In this document: one piece after another, positions 16,884 through 28,800 of the stretch
Numbering within the stretch: position 1 is the stretch's first letter
How the letters are laid out: every line of letters begins with the position of its first letter
The notes under the pieces: model-generated
Seen by the model: only the letters and a program-made list of their open reading frames with translations
Told to the model about the DNA's origin: nothing
Databases searched by the model: none
Program-made: the position numbers and the translations under genes
NCBI RefSeq assembly: GCF_902859735.1
Contig: NZ_CADIJY010000023.1
Coordinates: forward strand, 1 to 62,893
From: Achromobacter aegrifaciens
GTDB lineage: Bacteria; Pseudomonadota; Gammaproteobacteria; Burkholderiales; Burkholderiaceae_B
Length of the DNA stretch: 62,893 nt
Direction of reading: 5' to 3'

Positions 16884-18083
16884 TCAGTCAGCCCGCGCGC
16901 GCCGCCAGGCCGGCCAGGCGCCGATGGTGAGCGCGCGCAGGAACCACTCGACCGGGCCGTAGGCGTGGCGCCGCAGCCACCAGGCGGACAGCGGCAACTG
17001 CGCCGCGAATATCGCGACGGCAATGCAGAACGTCGCCAGCGGCGAGACCGAACCGAACAGGCGCAGGCCCCAAGCGGTGAAAAGAAAGGCGCAGACCACG
17101 GATTGCATCAGGTAGTTGCTCAAGGCCATCCGCCCGGCGGGCGCGAGCCAGCCCGCCAGCCGCGCCCCCGGCTGCGTGCGCATGGCCAGCAGCAAGGCCG
17201 CCGCGTACGACATGCTGAGCAACGGCGCGGTCAGCAGGTCCACCGCCAGGCCCGGCAGTTCCCAGGCTGCCCCCGCTGACGGCAGCGTGCTGAAGGCGTA
17301 GGCCGCAGAACCGGCCAGGCCTGGCGCCAGGCCCAGCGCGCACAGCAACCACAGCACACGCGGCTGACGCCAGGGATCGGCCAGCGCGTTACGGCGGCCC
17401 AGCGCGTAGCCCGCCAGGAACATTGCGAACGCGAACGGCCCTTGCACGAACAGCACCGTGAACCACACGCCCCCGGTCAGCTCTTTCCAGTGCTGCGCGA
17501 TGGTCGTGCCTATGCTGCCCCGGTAGGCGTCGATCGCCGCCAGGGCGTCCGCGTGGTACTGCGCCTCGTACCCGGGCGACACCGGGTCCAGATAGCTCAA
17601 TGCGCCCAGAATGGCCCACAACGAGGCCGTCAGCACGATGAGCCACAGCGAAATGCGCAGCGCCCGCCGCGGCTCCATCCGCCGGCACAGCAGCAGAGCC
17701 AGGCCCAGCAATGCGTAGGTCAGCAGTATGTCGCCCTGGTAGAACAGCACCGCGTGCGCCAGCCCCAGCAAAGCCAGGCCCGCCAAGCGGCGCAGGAAGC
17801 GCGGCGCAAAAGCCGCCTGGCTGCGTTCGGCAGCGGTCATCTGCAAGGTGAAGCTGTACCCGAACAGGAAAGAGAACAGCAGGTAGAACTTGGTCTCGAA
17901 CAGCCACGCGATCAGCCAGCGCACGGCCAGGTCCAAGGGCTGCGAGTACGCCGGGTCGGCCACGCCGGCGCCATAGAACGGCGACGAGAACACGCCGATG
18001 TTGACCACCAGGATGCCGAAGAGCGCGAAGCCGCGCAGCGCATCGACCTGCTCCAGCCGCGCATGGGTTGCTGCCGCGTTCAT
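16884..18083 (-). CDS. DUF418 family membrane protein
   Basis: This 399-residue protein has about ten predicted membrane helices. The N-terminal ARLEQVDALRGFALFGILVVN is the DUF418/acyltransferase-3-like opening, and the conserved C-terminal block GRMALSNYLMQS is diagnostic of DUF418. The function of the family is unknown; YeiB-type proteins belong to it. The ATG overlaps the stop codon of the tetR-type gene upstream (ATGA), so this is a two-gene operon in which the membrane protein is the probable target of the regulator. The start was chosen at that overlap; the much longer open frame upstream is the antisense-free shadow of tetR. Confidence 0.85.
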   Translation of the reverse strand: MNAAATHARLEQVDALRGFALFGILVVNIGVFSSPFYGAGVADPAYSQPLDLAVRWLIAWLFETKFYLLFSFLFGYSFTLQMTAAERSQAAFAPRFLRRLAGLALLGLAHAVLFYQGDILLTYALLGLALLLCRRMEPRRALRISLWLIVLTASLWAILGALSYLDPVSPGYEAQYHADALAAIDAYRGSIGTTIAQHWKELTGGVWFTVLFVQGPFAFAMFLAGYALGRRNALADPWRQPRVLWLLCALGLAPGLAGSAAYAFSTLPSAGAAWELPGLAVDLLTAPLLSMSYAAALLLAMRTQPGARLAGWLAPAGRMALSNYLMQSVVCAFLFTAWGLRLFGSVSPLATFCIAVAIFAAQLPLSAWWLRRHAYGPVEWFLRALTIGAWPAWRRARAD

Positions 18084-18703
18084 GCCTGCCCCCCTGCGGC
18101 TGCGCCTTGTTGCGCGTCGCCAGGCAGGCACCGCGACAAGGCCTGTTCCAGGAGACGGCTGCCGGCCGCCGCGCCAAAGGCGGGGTCGACCACCGACCGG
18201 CTGTAGACGCCGTCCAGCAGCAGCAACAGCGTATCGGCCATCTCGGCTGCCGCCTGCGGCGGCGTGCGTTGTGCCCACACCGTTTCCAGCAAGGCCATCA
18301 ACCCGGCCTTGCGCGCCGCCTCGTTCTCCAGCACCAGCGCGTGCACGCGCGGGTTGCGCACGGCTTCGGCCAGGATCTCCATGCCCAGCCGGACGTAGGC
18401 CGGGTCTTGATGCTGCGCCAACTGCGCGGCGACCCAATCCGTCAACGCCTGCCTCGCGTCGGGCTCGGCGCATGCTTGCCGCATGCGTTCGCGCGCGGAC
18501 TCGGTATCCGACGCAATCATCGCTTCGATGATTTCCGCCTTGCTGCCGTAGTAGTGGAACAGGTTGCCGGGGCTCATGCCGGCGCGGGCGCAGATCTGCG
18601 CCGTCGAGGTCGAATGGAAGCCGTGCTCGGCAAAGCAATCCGCTGCGGCGGCCAATATCTGGGTGCGCCGTTCCTGCTGCTTGATGGGGTCGATCTTGCG
18701 CAT
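18080..18703 (-). CDS. TetR/AcrR-family transcriptional repressor
   Basis: The 207-residue protein has a TetR helix-turn-helix at residues about 12-58 (ILAAAADCFAEHGFHSTSTA, then CARAGMSPGNLFHYYGSKAE). A ligand-binding domain follows, with the VYSRSVVDP segment seen in several TetR_C domains. The promoter region carries a clear inverted repeat (18708-18735) that ends 5 bp before the start codon, fitting autorepression. It is translationally coupled to the DUF418 gene. The ligand is unknown. Confidence 0.9.
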   Translation of the reverse strand: MRKIDPIKQQERRTQILAAAADCFAEHGFHSTSTAQICARAGMSPGNLFHYYGSKAEIIEAMIASDTESARERMRQACAEPDARQALTDWVAAQLAQHQDPAYVRLGMEILAEAVRNPRVHALVLENEAARKAGLMALLETVWAQRTPPQAAAEMADTLLLLLDGVYSRSVVDPAFGAAAGSRLLEQALSRCLPGDAQQGAAAGGQA

Positions 18704-18707
18704 GCTA

Positions 18708-18735
18708 TTAATAGACTGAATGATCTATCTATTAA
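18708..18735. promoter_or_regulatory. Inverted-repeat operator of the TetR-DUF418 operon
   Basis: TTAATAGA (18708-18715) and TCTATTAA (18728-18735) form a perfect 8-bp inverted repeat with a 12-bp spacer, 5 bp upstream of the tetR-type start codon. This is the expected geometry for TetR-family autorepression. Confidence 0.65.
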
Positions 18736-18766
18736 ATACCGGGATCGCGCAGCCGGTCAACAGACG

Positions 18767-18795
18767 AAAAAAATGGCGGGCCGCAGCCCGCCATT
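18767..18795 (-). terminator. Rho-independent terminator of parC
   Basis: A perfect 10-bp stem (AATGGCGGGC with GCCCGCCATT, 18772-18781 and 18786-18795) has a CGCA loop. On the minus strand a run of T follows (18767-18773). It lies 22 bp after the parC stop. Confidence 0.92.
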
Positions 18796-18817
18796 CTCTG
18801 GTCTGCCCGCCCGGAGC

Positions 18818-21157
<2,340 letters not shown>

Positions 21158-21192
21158 GATGTATTCAGGTAGACAATTTCATCGAAACGGCG

Positions 21193-21798
21193 TCAAAGCG
21201 CCTGCGCGGACGACATCAGCTGCGTATCGGCGACATGCGCGCGCAACTGGGTCCGCACCGCATCCAACGTGGCGGCGTCCTGCCCGCGCTTGGGGATGAT
21301 CACGCCTTGCAAGGTGCCGAGAATGACATAGAGATGCTGTGGGGTTTCCTCGACCCGCCGCACATCGGACCAGTCCATGCGTCCGGAGGCGGTGGCAGTG
21401 GTATCCGTGATGCCGTCGGGGCCGAAGTCCAGCTGATGCCGTCCCAGGAAAAGCTCGTCGGGCTGACGCTTCAGCATGCGGCGCGTGTTCATCCTGACCA
21501 TCGAGGGCAGGACGTACTCGTAAGCCAGCGCCAGGAGCGCAAGAATGCCCAGGCCCACCGCCAAGCCCTGGAAATACACGGGCAGGATCCGCCCCCAGTT
21601 CGGCGTATTGCCGTCCCAGGTCTGCCAGATCAGGTAGGCCAGCAGGGCCACGATCATCAGGACCGCGAAACGCAGATGGGAGCGGTAGCGGCGACGGCGC
21701 AGCTCCGGCCGCTTGTACACGTAAGCGGCGAAGTCGGCGTAGTCGTCGGCAGTCATCTGGACGTCCATGCGGGCCGAGCCGGGCGCGGACCCGGCCAT
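21193..21798 (-). CDS. YcxB-like membrane protein in the topoisomerase IV operon
   Basis: The 201-residue protein has two predicted membrane helices (about residues 45-65 and 80-105) followed by a cytoplasmic domain with the pattern MDWSDVRRVEETPQHLYVIL and GVIIPKRG, typical of the YcxB-like C-terminal domain (PF14317 type). The function is unknown. The start codon shares one base with the parE stop (TGATG), giving tight coupling, and the stop lies 35 bp before parC. It is therefore co-transcribed with both topoisomerase IV subunits. Confidence 0.8.
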   Translation of the reverse strand: MAGSAPGSARMDVQMTADDYADFAAYVYKRPELRRRRYRSHLRFAVLMIVALLAYLIWQTWDGNTPNWGRILPVYFQGLAVGLGILALLALAYEYVLPSMVRMNTRRMLKRQPDELFLGRHQLDFGPDGITDTTATASGRMDWSDVRRVEETPQHLYVILGTLQGVIIPKRGQDAATLDAVRTQLRAHVADTQLMSSAQAL

Positions 21799-23759
21799 CA
21801 GATGTCCAGCTCCGCCAGATTGCCCTTCTCTTCGATCCAGGCGCGGCGCTGCGAGGACTCGCCCTTGCCCATCAGCATGTCGAACATGCGGGTGGTGTCT
21901 TCGGGCGTCTGGTCGCCATAGCCCACGGGCAAGAGGCGGCGCGTGTCCGGATTCATGGTGGTTTCCCACAGTTGCTCGGGATTCATTTCGCCCAGGCCCT
22001 TGAAGCGGCTGACGGCCCAGGCGCCTTCACGCACGCCTTCCTTGCGCAGCTTGTCCTGCGCGGCTTCAAGTTCGCCTTCATCCAGGCAGTAGATCTTGCG
22101 CGCCGGACGCTTGCCCTGCGCCGGCACGTCCAGCCGGAACAGCGGCGGCTTGGCCACGAACACGTTGCCGGCTTCGACCAGCTTGGGGAAGTGCTTATAG
22201 AACAGCGTCAGCAACAGCACCTGGATGTGCGAACCGTCGACGTCGGCGTCGGACAGGATGCAGATGCGGCCGTAGCGCAGGCCCGACAGGTCCGGGGTAT
22301 CGCCGGGACCGTGCGGGTCCACGCCGATGGCGACGGAAATGTCATGGATTTCGTTGTTGGCGAAGAGCCGGTCGCGATCCACTTCCCAGGAATTGAGCAC
22401 TTTGCCGCGCAGCGGCAGGATGGCCTGGAATTCCTTGTCGCGGCCCATCTTGGCCGAACCGCCCGCGGAGTCGCCCTCGACCAGGAAGACTTCGGTGCGG
22501 GTCGCGTCGCTGGATTCGCAATCGGTCAGCTTGCCCGGCAGCACGGCCACGCCCGAGCTCTTGCGCTTTTCGACCTTCTGGGCCGAGCGCTGGCGCGCCT
22601 GGGCCTGGCGGATGGCCAGTTCGGCCAGCTTCTTGCCGTATTCGACGTTACTGTGCAGCCACAGGTCCAGCGCGCTCTTGGAGAAGCCGCCGACCAGGCG
22701 CACCGCGTCGCGGCTGTTCAGGCGTTCCTTGATCTGGCCCTGGAACTGCGGATCCAGCACCTTGGCCGACAAGACGAAGCTGGCGCGGGCGAACACGTCT
22801 TCCGGCAGCAGCTTGACGCCCTTGGGCAGCAGGCTGTGCAGCTCGGCGAAACCCTTGACCGCGCCGAACAGGCCTTCGCGCAGGCCCGATTCATGGGTGC
22901 CGCCGGCAGGCGTCGGAATCAGGTTCACGTACGACTCGCGCACGGCGTTGCCGTCCTCGGTCCAGGCCACCACCCACTGGGCGCCCTCGCCTTCGGCGAA
23001 GTTCTCGTGGTCGGCCCCGGCGTACTGTTCGCCTTCGAAGAACGGCACCATCAGCTCCGCCCCGGCCAGCGCCTCGGACAGATAGCCGCGCAGGCCGTCC
23101 TGGTACTGCCAGGTCTTGGTGTCGCCGGTTTTCTCGTTGACCAGGGAAACCTTGACGCCCGGCAGCAGCACGGCCTTGCTGCGCAGGAGGTGCGTCAGCT
23201 CGCCCAGCGGAATGTTGGGGCTGTCGAAATACTTGGCGTCCGGCCAGACGCGCACGCGGGTGCCGGACTTCTTGCGGCCACCCTGCTCGTAGGGCGCCAG
23301 GGGCTCGGCCACGTCGCCGCCCTTGAAGACCAGGCGGTTGACGGCGCCATCGCGCCACACCACCACTTCCAGGCGCGTGGCCAGGGCGTTGGTGACGGAC
23401 ACGCCCACGCCGTGCAAGCCGCCGGAAAAGGCGTAGGCGCCGCCGCCCGCCTTGTCGAACTTGCCGCCTGCGTGCAGGCGCGTGAACACCAGCTCCACCA
23501 CGGGAGCGTTCTCTTCAGGGTGCAGGCCAACGGGAATGCCGCGCCCGTCGTCCTCGACGGAAACGCTGCCGTCGACGTGCAGCGTGACCTGGATCTGCTT
23601 GCCGTATCCGGCCAATGCCTCGTCTGCGGCGTTATCAATGACCTCCTGCACGACGTGCAGGGGGTTTTCGGTTCGGGTGTACATGCCCGGGCGCTGGCGC
23701 ACGGGCTCCAGTCCCTTCAGGACGCGAATGGACGCCTCGGTGTAACGTGGAGTGGCCAA
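21798..23759 (-). CDS. parE: DNA topoisomerase IV subunit B
   Basis: The 653-residue ParE subunit is the ATPase of topoisomerase IV. The GHKL ATP-binding motifs are VIDNAADEALAGYG, EDDGRGIPVG and GGLHGVGVSVTNAL. The Toprim region has FLVEGDSAGGSA and ILSDADVDGSHIQVLL. The start was placed at TTG (ATPRYTEASIRVLKGLEPVR follows), preceded by GGGGA as ribosome binding site; this gives the family's normal N-terminus. The longer ATG frame adds 90 residues of intergenic sequence containing the repeats upstream of trxA. It is divergent from trxA. Confidence 0.95.
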   Translation of the reverse strand: MATPRYTEASIRVLKGLEPVRQRPGMYTRTENPLHVVQEVIDNAADEALAGYGKQIQVTLHVDGSVSVEDDGRGIPVGLHPEENAPVVELVFTRLHAGGKFDKAGGGAYAFSGGLHGVGVSVTNALATRLEVVVWRDGAVNRLVFKGGDVAEPLAPYEQGGRKKSGTRVRVWPDAKYFDSPNIPLGELTHLLRSKAVLLPGVKVSLVNEKTGDTKTWQYQDGLRGYLSEALAGAELMVPFFEGEQYAGADHENFAEGEGAQWVVAWTEDGNAVRESYVNLIPTPAGGTHESGLREGLFGAVKGFAELHSLLPKGVKLLPEDVFARASFVLSAKVLDPQFQGQIKERLNSRDAVRLVGGFSKSALDLWLHSNVEYGKKLAELAIRQAQARQRSAQKVEKRKSSGVAVLPGKLTDCESSDATRTEVFLVEGDSAGGSAKMGRDKEFQAILPLRGKVLNSWEVDRDRLFANNEIHDISVAIGVDPHGPGDTPDLSGLRYGRICILSDADVDGSHIQVLLLTLFYKHFPKLVEAGNVFVAKPPLFRLDVPAQGKRPARKIYCLDEGELEAAQDKLRKEGVREGAWAVSRFKGLGEMNPEQLWETTMNPDTRRLLPVGYGDQTPEDTTRMFDMLMGKGESSQRRAWIEEKGNLAELDI

Positions 23760-24085
23760 GTTATCCCCAACATCTGTGGAAAAAAACCGACATTTTACGG
23801 ATAAGTCCAGATTCTGCGCGGCTCCCAGTGGGATGAGCACGACCTGACCAGCTCCGAATTCGGTAGGATGATGACAGTCACAGCCAGCGCATCGGGTCGG
23901 TACCGCCCGGATCGCGACAACTGCGCCGCAACATCCTACACAAATCCAGCAACTCCTGTTGTTATTAACAGTGGTATGCCTGTTGATATTGACAGTGGTA
24001 TGCTTGAGTCCATCCACAAACAAGAACAACGGCGGGGCGCGTCCCTTTTTACGCGCCTTTTGCTGCCGAACCGAGAATCACCATC
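23760..24085. other. 326-bp intergenic region between parE and trxA
   Basis: This non-coding region must hold the promoters of parE (minus) and trxA (plus). It contains a near-perfect 24-bp tandem repeat at 23958-24005 and lower G+C than its surroundings. A TGGTATGCT extended -10-like sequence (23996-24004) in the second repeat copy could serve trxA, but no matching -35 box is obvious. No small gene was recognised. Confidence 0.6.
23958..24005 (+). repeat. Two 24-bp tandem repeats upstream of trxA
   Basis: Copy 1 (23958-23981) and copy 2 (23982-24005) match at 21 of 24 positions. Each contains ACAGTGGTATGC. They lie 80 bp before the trxA start codon, in the position of a promoter or regulator site array. 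Confidence 0.75.
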
Positions 24086-24412
24086 ATGAGCGACCAAATC
24101 AAGAACGTCAGTGACGCCAGCTTCGATGCCGATGTGTTGAAATCCGGCCAGCCGGTGCTGGTGGACTACTGGGCTGCCTGGTGCGGCCCCTGCAAGATGA
24201 TTGCCCCGATCCTGGAAGAAGTCGCCACGGAGTACGCTGGCCGCCTGACGATCGCCAAGCTGAACGTCGATGAAAACCAGGGTACCGCCACCAAGTACGG
24301 CATCCGCGGCATTCCCACCCTTATGCTCTTTAAAGACGGCCAAGCTGCCGCCACCAAAGTTGGCGCGCTGTCGAAGTCGCAACTGACCGCATTCCTGGAC
24401 GGCGCGCTGTAA
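24086..24412 (+). CDS. trxA: Thioredoxin 1
   Basis: This 108-residue thioredoxin has the active site WCGPC (residues 32-36) and the cis-proline segment [11 protein letters not shown]. It is a general cytosolic dithiol reductant for ribonucleotide reductase, peroxiredoxins and others. It lies upstream of rho in the same direction, an arrangement seen in many proteobacteria. A GC-rich hairpin follows the stop codon. Confidence 0.97.
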   Translation: MSDQIKNVSDASFDADVLKSGQPVLVDYWAAWCGPCKMIAPILEEVATEYAGRLTIAKLNVDENQGTATKYGIRGIPTLMLFKDGQAAATKVGALSKSQLTAFLDGAL

Positions 24413-24432
24413 GCCGCGTGCCGTGAACGAAG

Positions 24433-24453
24433 GCGCCGCCCTCGGGGCGGCGC
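24433..24453 (+). terminator. GC-rich hairpin between trxA and rho
   Basis: A 9-bp stem (GCGCCGCCC with GGGCGGCGC) has a 3-nt loop. The downstream sequence is only weakly T-rich (TCATTCAAT), so it may give partial termination or attenuation before rho, a gene known to be autoregulated. Confidence 0.5.
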
Positions 24454-24529
24454 TCATTCAATACCGCGTGTGCCCGTCCGTGGCGCGCCGCCAGAACTCT
24501 CCTTCACTTTCCCCCAAAAATCCACCGCG

Positions 24530-25789
24530 ATGCACCTCAACGAACTGAAGGCGCTGCACGTCTCGCAGCTGCTGGAAATGGCCGCCGGCCTGGAAATCGA
24601 GAACGCCAACCGCCTGCGCAAGCAGGAGCTGATGTTCGCCATCATGAAACGGCGCGCCAAGCAAGGCGAGCAGATCTTCGGCGACGGCGTCCTGGAAGTC
24701 CTGCCCGACGGCTTCGGCTTCCTGCGCTCGCCCGAGACCTCGTATCTGGCCAGCACGGACGACATCTACATCTCGCCCTCGCAGATCCGCCGCTTCAACC
24801 TGCACACCGGCGACTCGATCGAAGGTGAAGTGCGCACGCCCAAGGACGGCGAGCGCTATTTCGCCCTGGTGAAGGTGGACAAGGTCAACGGCGTGGCGCC
24901 TGAAGCGATCAAGCATCGCATCATGTTCGAAAACCTGACGCCGCTGCACCCGAACCGCAACATCCGCCTGGAACGCGACATCAAGAGCGAGGAAAACCTC
25001 ACGGGCCGCATTCTTGACGTCTTCGCCCCCATCGGCATGGGCCAGCGCGGCCTGATCGTCGCCAGCCCCAAGTCCGGCAAGACGGTGATGATGCAGCACA
25101 TCGCGCACGCCGTCACCACCAACTACCCCGACGCGGTCATGATCGTCCTGCTGGTGGATGAACGCCCCGAGGAAGTGACCGAAATGCAGCGCACCGTGCG
25201 CGGCGAAGTGGTCGCCTCGACCTTTGACGAACCCGCCACCCGCCACGTGCAGGTCGCGGAAATGGTCATCGAGAAGGCCAAGCGCCTGGTCGAAATGAAG
25301 AAGGACGTGGTGATCCTGCTGGACTCGATCACCCGTCTGGCCCGCGCCTACAACACCGTGGTGCCGGCCTCCGGCAAGGTGCTGACCGGCGGCGTGGACG
25401 CCAACGCGCTGCAACGCCCCAAGCGCTTCTTCGGCGCGGCCCGCAACCTGGAAGAAGGCGGTTCGCTGACCATCCTGGGCACGGCGCTGATCGAAACCGG
25501 CAGCCGCATGGATGAAGTCATCTATGAAGAATTCAAGGGCACCGGCAACTCCGAAGTCCACCTCGAGCGCCGCCTGGCCGAAAAGCGCGTCTACCCGTCG
25601 ATCAACCTGAACAAGTCCGGCACCCGCCGCGAAGAGCTGCTGATCGCCCCCGACCTGCTGCAGAAGGTCTGGGTGCTGCGCAAGTTCATCCACGACATGG
25701 ACGAAGTCCAGTCGATGGAATTCATCCTGGACAAGATGCGCGCCACCAAGACCAACGCCGAATTCTTCGACATGATGAAGAAGAAGTAA
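24530..25789 (+). CDS. rho: Transcription termination factor Rho
   Basis: Rho is a hexameric RNA-dependent ATPase that ends transcription. The 419-residue length equals E. coli Rho. The N-terminal RNA-binding domain begins [18 protein letters not shown]; the RNA-binding cold-shock fold contains DGFGFLRSP; the P-loop is SPKSGKT; the Q-loop/R-loop region includes [13 protein letters not shown] and the tail [14 protein letters not shown]. The start MHLNEL was chosen by family alignment; the longer frame adds 20 unrelated residues. Confidence 0.98.
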   Translation: MHLNELKALHVSQLLEMAAGLEIENANRLRKQELMFAIMKRRAKQGEQIFGDGVLEVLPDGFGFLRSPETSYLASTDDIYISPSQIRRFNLHTGDSIEGEVRTPKDGERYFALVKVDKVNGVAPEAIKHRIMFENLTPLHPNRNIRLERDIKSEENLTGRILDVFAPIGMGQRGLIVASPKSGKTVMMQHIAHAVTTNYPDAVMIVLLVDERPEEVTEMQRTVRGEVVASTFDEPATRHVQVAEMVIEKAKRLVEMKKDVVILLDSITRLARAYNTVVPASGKVLTGGVDANALQRPKRFFGAARNLEEGGSLTILGTALIETGSRMDEVIYEEFKGTGNSEVHLERRLAEKRVYPSINLNKSGTRREELLIAPDLLQKVWVLRKFIHDMDEVQSMEFILDKMRATKTNAEFFDMMKKK

Positions 25790-25836
25790 GCCTGGTCAGA
25801 GCCTGCGGTCCGCGGCGCCCGCGCCTTGGACCCGGC

Positions 25837-25883
25837 CATGAAAAACGCCCTGGAGCGCGCTTGCGCCCAGGGCGTTTTTCATG
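25837..25883. terminator. Bidirectional terminator between rho and the YhdP-like gene
   Basis: A 17-bp perfect inverted repeat (arms 25837-25853 and 25867-25883) includes A5 and T5 runs on its flanks, so it works in both directions. It serves the convergent rho and yhdP-like genes. Confidence 0.92.
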
Positions 25884-25898
25884 GGCCGGACAGGCGGC

Positions 25899-28800
25899 TC
25901 ACTGCCCTCCCATGAACTCCTCCAGCGTGCCAGGCTGCGGCGCCGGACGCGGGGTCTGCTTGTTGCCGGCCGGCTTGCCGGACGCGTCTATCGGCTCGAT
26001 CTTGGGATCGTCCCAGCTGCCGGTGACGGCGTATTCCATGGTCATGGCCCGCGCCAGCGGCTGCTTCAGCAGCCACTGCGTCACGAAGGCTCCCAGGCCG
26101 ATCAGCGGATTGACCGCCAGCGCCGTCACCATGGCCGCCCCGCTGGCGTCCAGGTTCGGAATCACCACGGCCTTCATGTCCCAGCGTTCGCGGATGATGT
26201 TGACCCCGCCCGCCAGCACGATGGTCGCCACCGGCCCGTTGATCTTGTAGCCTTCGGTCGAAGCCGTGCCGTCGGCCAGCTTGACCTTGCCGCGGATGGT
26301 GTCGAAGGGGAAGCCGTCGCGCAGCAGATTGGTGGGATTTACGTCCAGCCGCGCCAGCCGCTGCAGCGATTGCAGGGACAGCAGCTCCAGCAGCCGCGCG
26401 GTGCGGGAGTTGACGTGCATGAAGCGGCCCTTGTCCAGGCTGACGTCGACCTCGCCCGTCAGGTCTTCGATCTTGTGGGTCCAGGGCAGATTGCGCCAGG
26501 TGGCCTTGCCCTGCATCGTGCCCTTGCCACCCGACACCACCTTTTCGAAGCCGATGCGGTCCAGGAACTTGCCCACGTCTTCGAACTTGACCGAAGCGTC
26601 CACGGTCAGGCCGCGGCTCTGGCCTTCCAGGTTCCAGTTGCCGGTGGCGTTGAGCGAGGCCGCGTCGTTGACGATGGACAGCTTGTCCAGGCGCCATTGG
26701 CGGCCGCGCTGCAGGTTCGTGCCCTGCACCTGGAGTTCGCCCACGTTCTTGCCGTACAGCAGGAATTCCTTGGCTTGCAGGTCGATCGCCGGGATGTCTG
26801 ACAGGTCGTTGCCGGAGGACAGCGCCTCGTCGGCCTTGTTGGTGTCGCCCTCGCCGCCCAGCGACAGATGCTTCAGGCGCGCGGTGATCTGGCCGGCGAT
26901 GGCGCCCGAGGCCTCGCGCCATTCGAGCGAACCCGTGGCCTGCTTGGATTGCAGATCCACGCGCCATTGGGCGGGTCCCGGCCGGGTCGCGTACAGCGTC
27001 AGGTCGTTCAGGGTAAAGCCGCCAGTCCGCAAGACGCCGGCCGCCAAGCTGATGCGTTCGGCCGCGGGCAGCATGGGCTTGGGCGCGGCACGGCCCTTGC
27101 CAGCAGGCGCGCTGAAGCCGTCGGACACGCTTTCCCAGGCATCCAGGTCCAGTTCAGGCAGGCTCGCGTTCAGGCTGAACCCGCGTTCCGGCAGGCTTGC
27201 CGGACGGTTGATGCCCAGCGCGCCGCGCGCGAAGTAGGACGGCGACCCTTCGGACGGCGCCCGTTCGAACAGCGCGTTGACGGCATCTCCCAGGCTTGCG
27301 GTGAGCCAGCGCCGGTTCTGCGCTCCGCGGTCCTGCGCGGGCGACCATTGCACCTTCAGCAACTGCGAAGCCTGGGCGGCCTTGCCGACCGGAGCGGGCA
27401 TGTCGATCGCCATGCCCACCAGATCGGACTCGACGGAAATGTCCACCGCGCCGCCGCGCTGATAGCCCACCTTGCCCTTGTAGGCCGCTTTGCCCGAAAA
27501 GCGCGACATGGACGGCGTGTTGCTTAATTGAGTCAGCGCCGGCCCGGCCAGCGTACCCTCGAAGCGCAAGGCGTCCGTGCTCTGCGCCAGACGTCCGTAA
27601 ATCCGCGCCGGGCCGCCCAGGAACAGGGCCCGCAAGTCCTTGGCCTCGACGCCCTTCTCCGAAAACTCCAGGTCACCGTGCATCTGGCTGAGCAGCGGCA
27701 TCTCCGGCATGAAGGTGAAGGAGTTGCCCGCGAACAAGATGTTCCCCTGGACCTGGGTGTCATCGGTGTTCAACAGAGGCACCTTGAGCTTGAGCCCCAC
27801 CCGCCAGTCGCCGGTGCCGCGCGCCTCGTCCAGCGCGCCATCCAGCAACTCGCCCAAGGGCGAGTTGGCTGCCAGCGCCAGATAGGCCGGCACGGCGCCG
27901 GACGTCTCGCCGGTCAGCAGCAGTTCGGAGTTCTCTTCCATGTTGGGAATGGTTGCGGAAACCGCCCCCAGCGTCACGGTATGTCCCGATCCGGTATGCG
28001 CGACCGCGCCGCCCGGACTGTCCAGCGCCAGGCTGACCTTGTCGATGCGGAAATTGCCGGACAGGTTCTCCAGCATCGGCCAGCCCTTGCGGCGCTCGCG
28101 CGCCGGCGCGTAGTCGACCTTGGCGCCGCTGAATGCGCCGGCGATCACGAAATCGCCCTGAGCCCCAGGCGCGCCAAAAGGAAATTCGTCGAGATCGCCC
28201 TTGAGCGTGATGGAGGCCGATTGCATTTCGCCCGCGGGCAAGCCGATGGCCAGCCATTCGCGCGCATCGGCGTTGACCTCCAGCGGCAGGTAGCGATGGA
28301 TGGCGGACATGGAGCCGCGCGCCATCACGCCGTGCATGTCGACGCTGCCCGCCGCGGTCCTGCCTTCTGGCCGCCACTGCCCTTGCACGCGCACGTCGAG
28401 ATCGTCGTTGACCAGATGCAGTTGGCCTACGTCCACGAACCAGTGCTTCGCATCGGGCCCTTTGACCGCGACATCCAGCGCCACGTCGCGCACAGCCAGC
28501 GTGGGTTGCTCGAAGACGCCCGGCAAGGACAGAGTGAGCTGTTCGGCCTTGGCGCTGACCGACACCGCCGGGGCGCCAGGGCTGCGCGCCAGCGGCACGC
28601 TGTCCAGCTGCATGAAGTCGCCCGGCAAGCCCTGGATGCGGGCCTGGACGTACCCGGCCTTGAAGCCTGGAGCTGCGGTCCCTTGCGCGGTCTCGGTCCA
28701 TTTCAGGCCGCGCACGGCAGTGTCCGCGGTCAGATCGGTGAACTTGCCGCGTTCCAGCTGCAGCCATGCCCGCCCGCTCAGGCGGCCCGCCACCGCCGGG

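Noticed and set aside
23760-24029. Upstream ATG start (24029) for parE
   Set aside because: The extra 90 residues are translated intergenic DNA including the tandem repeat. The TTG start at 23759 has a GGGGA box and gives the family N-terminus.
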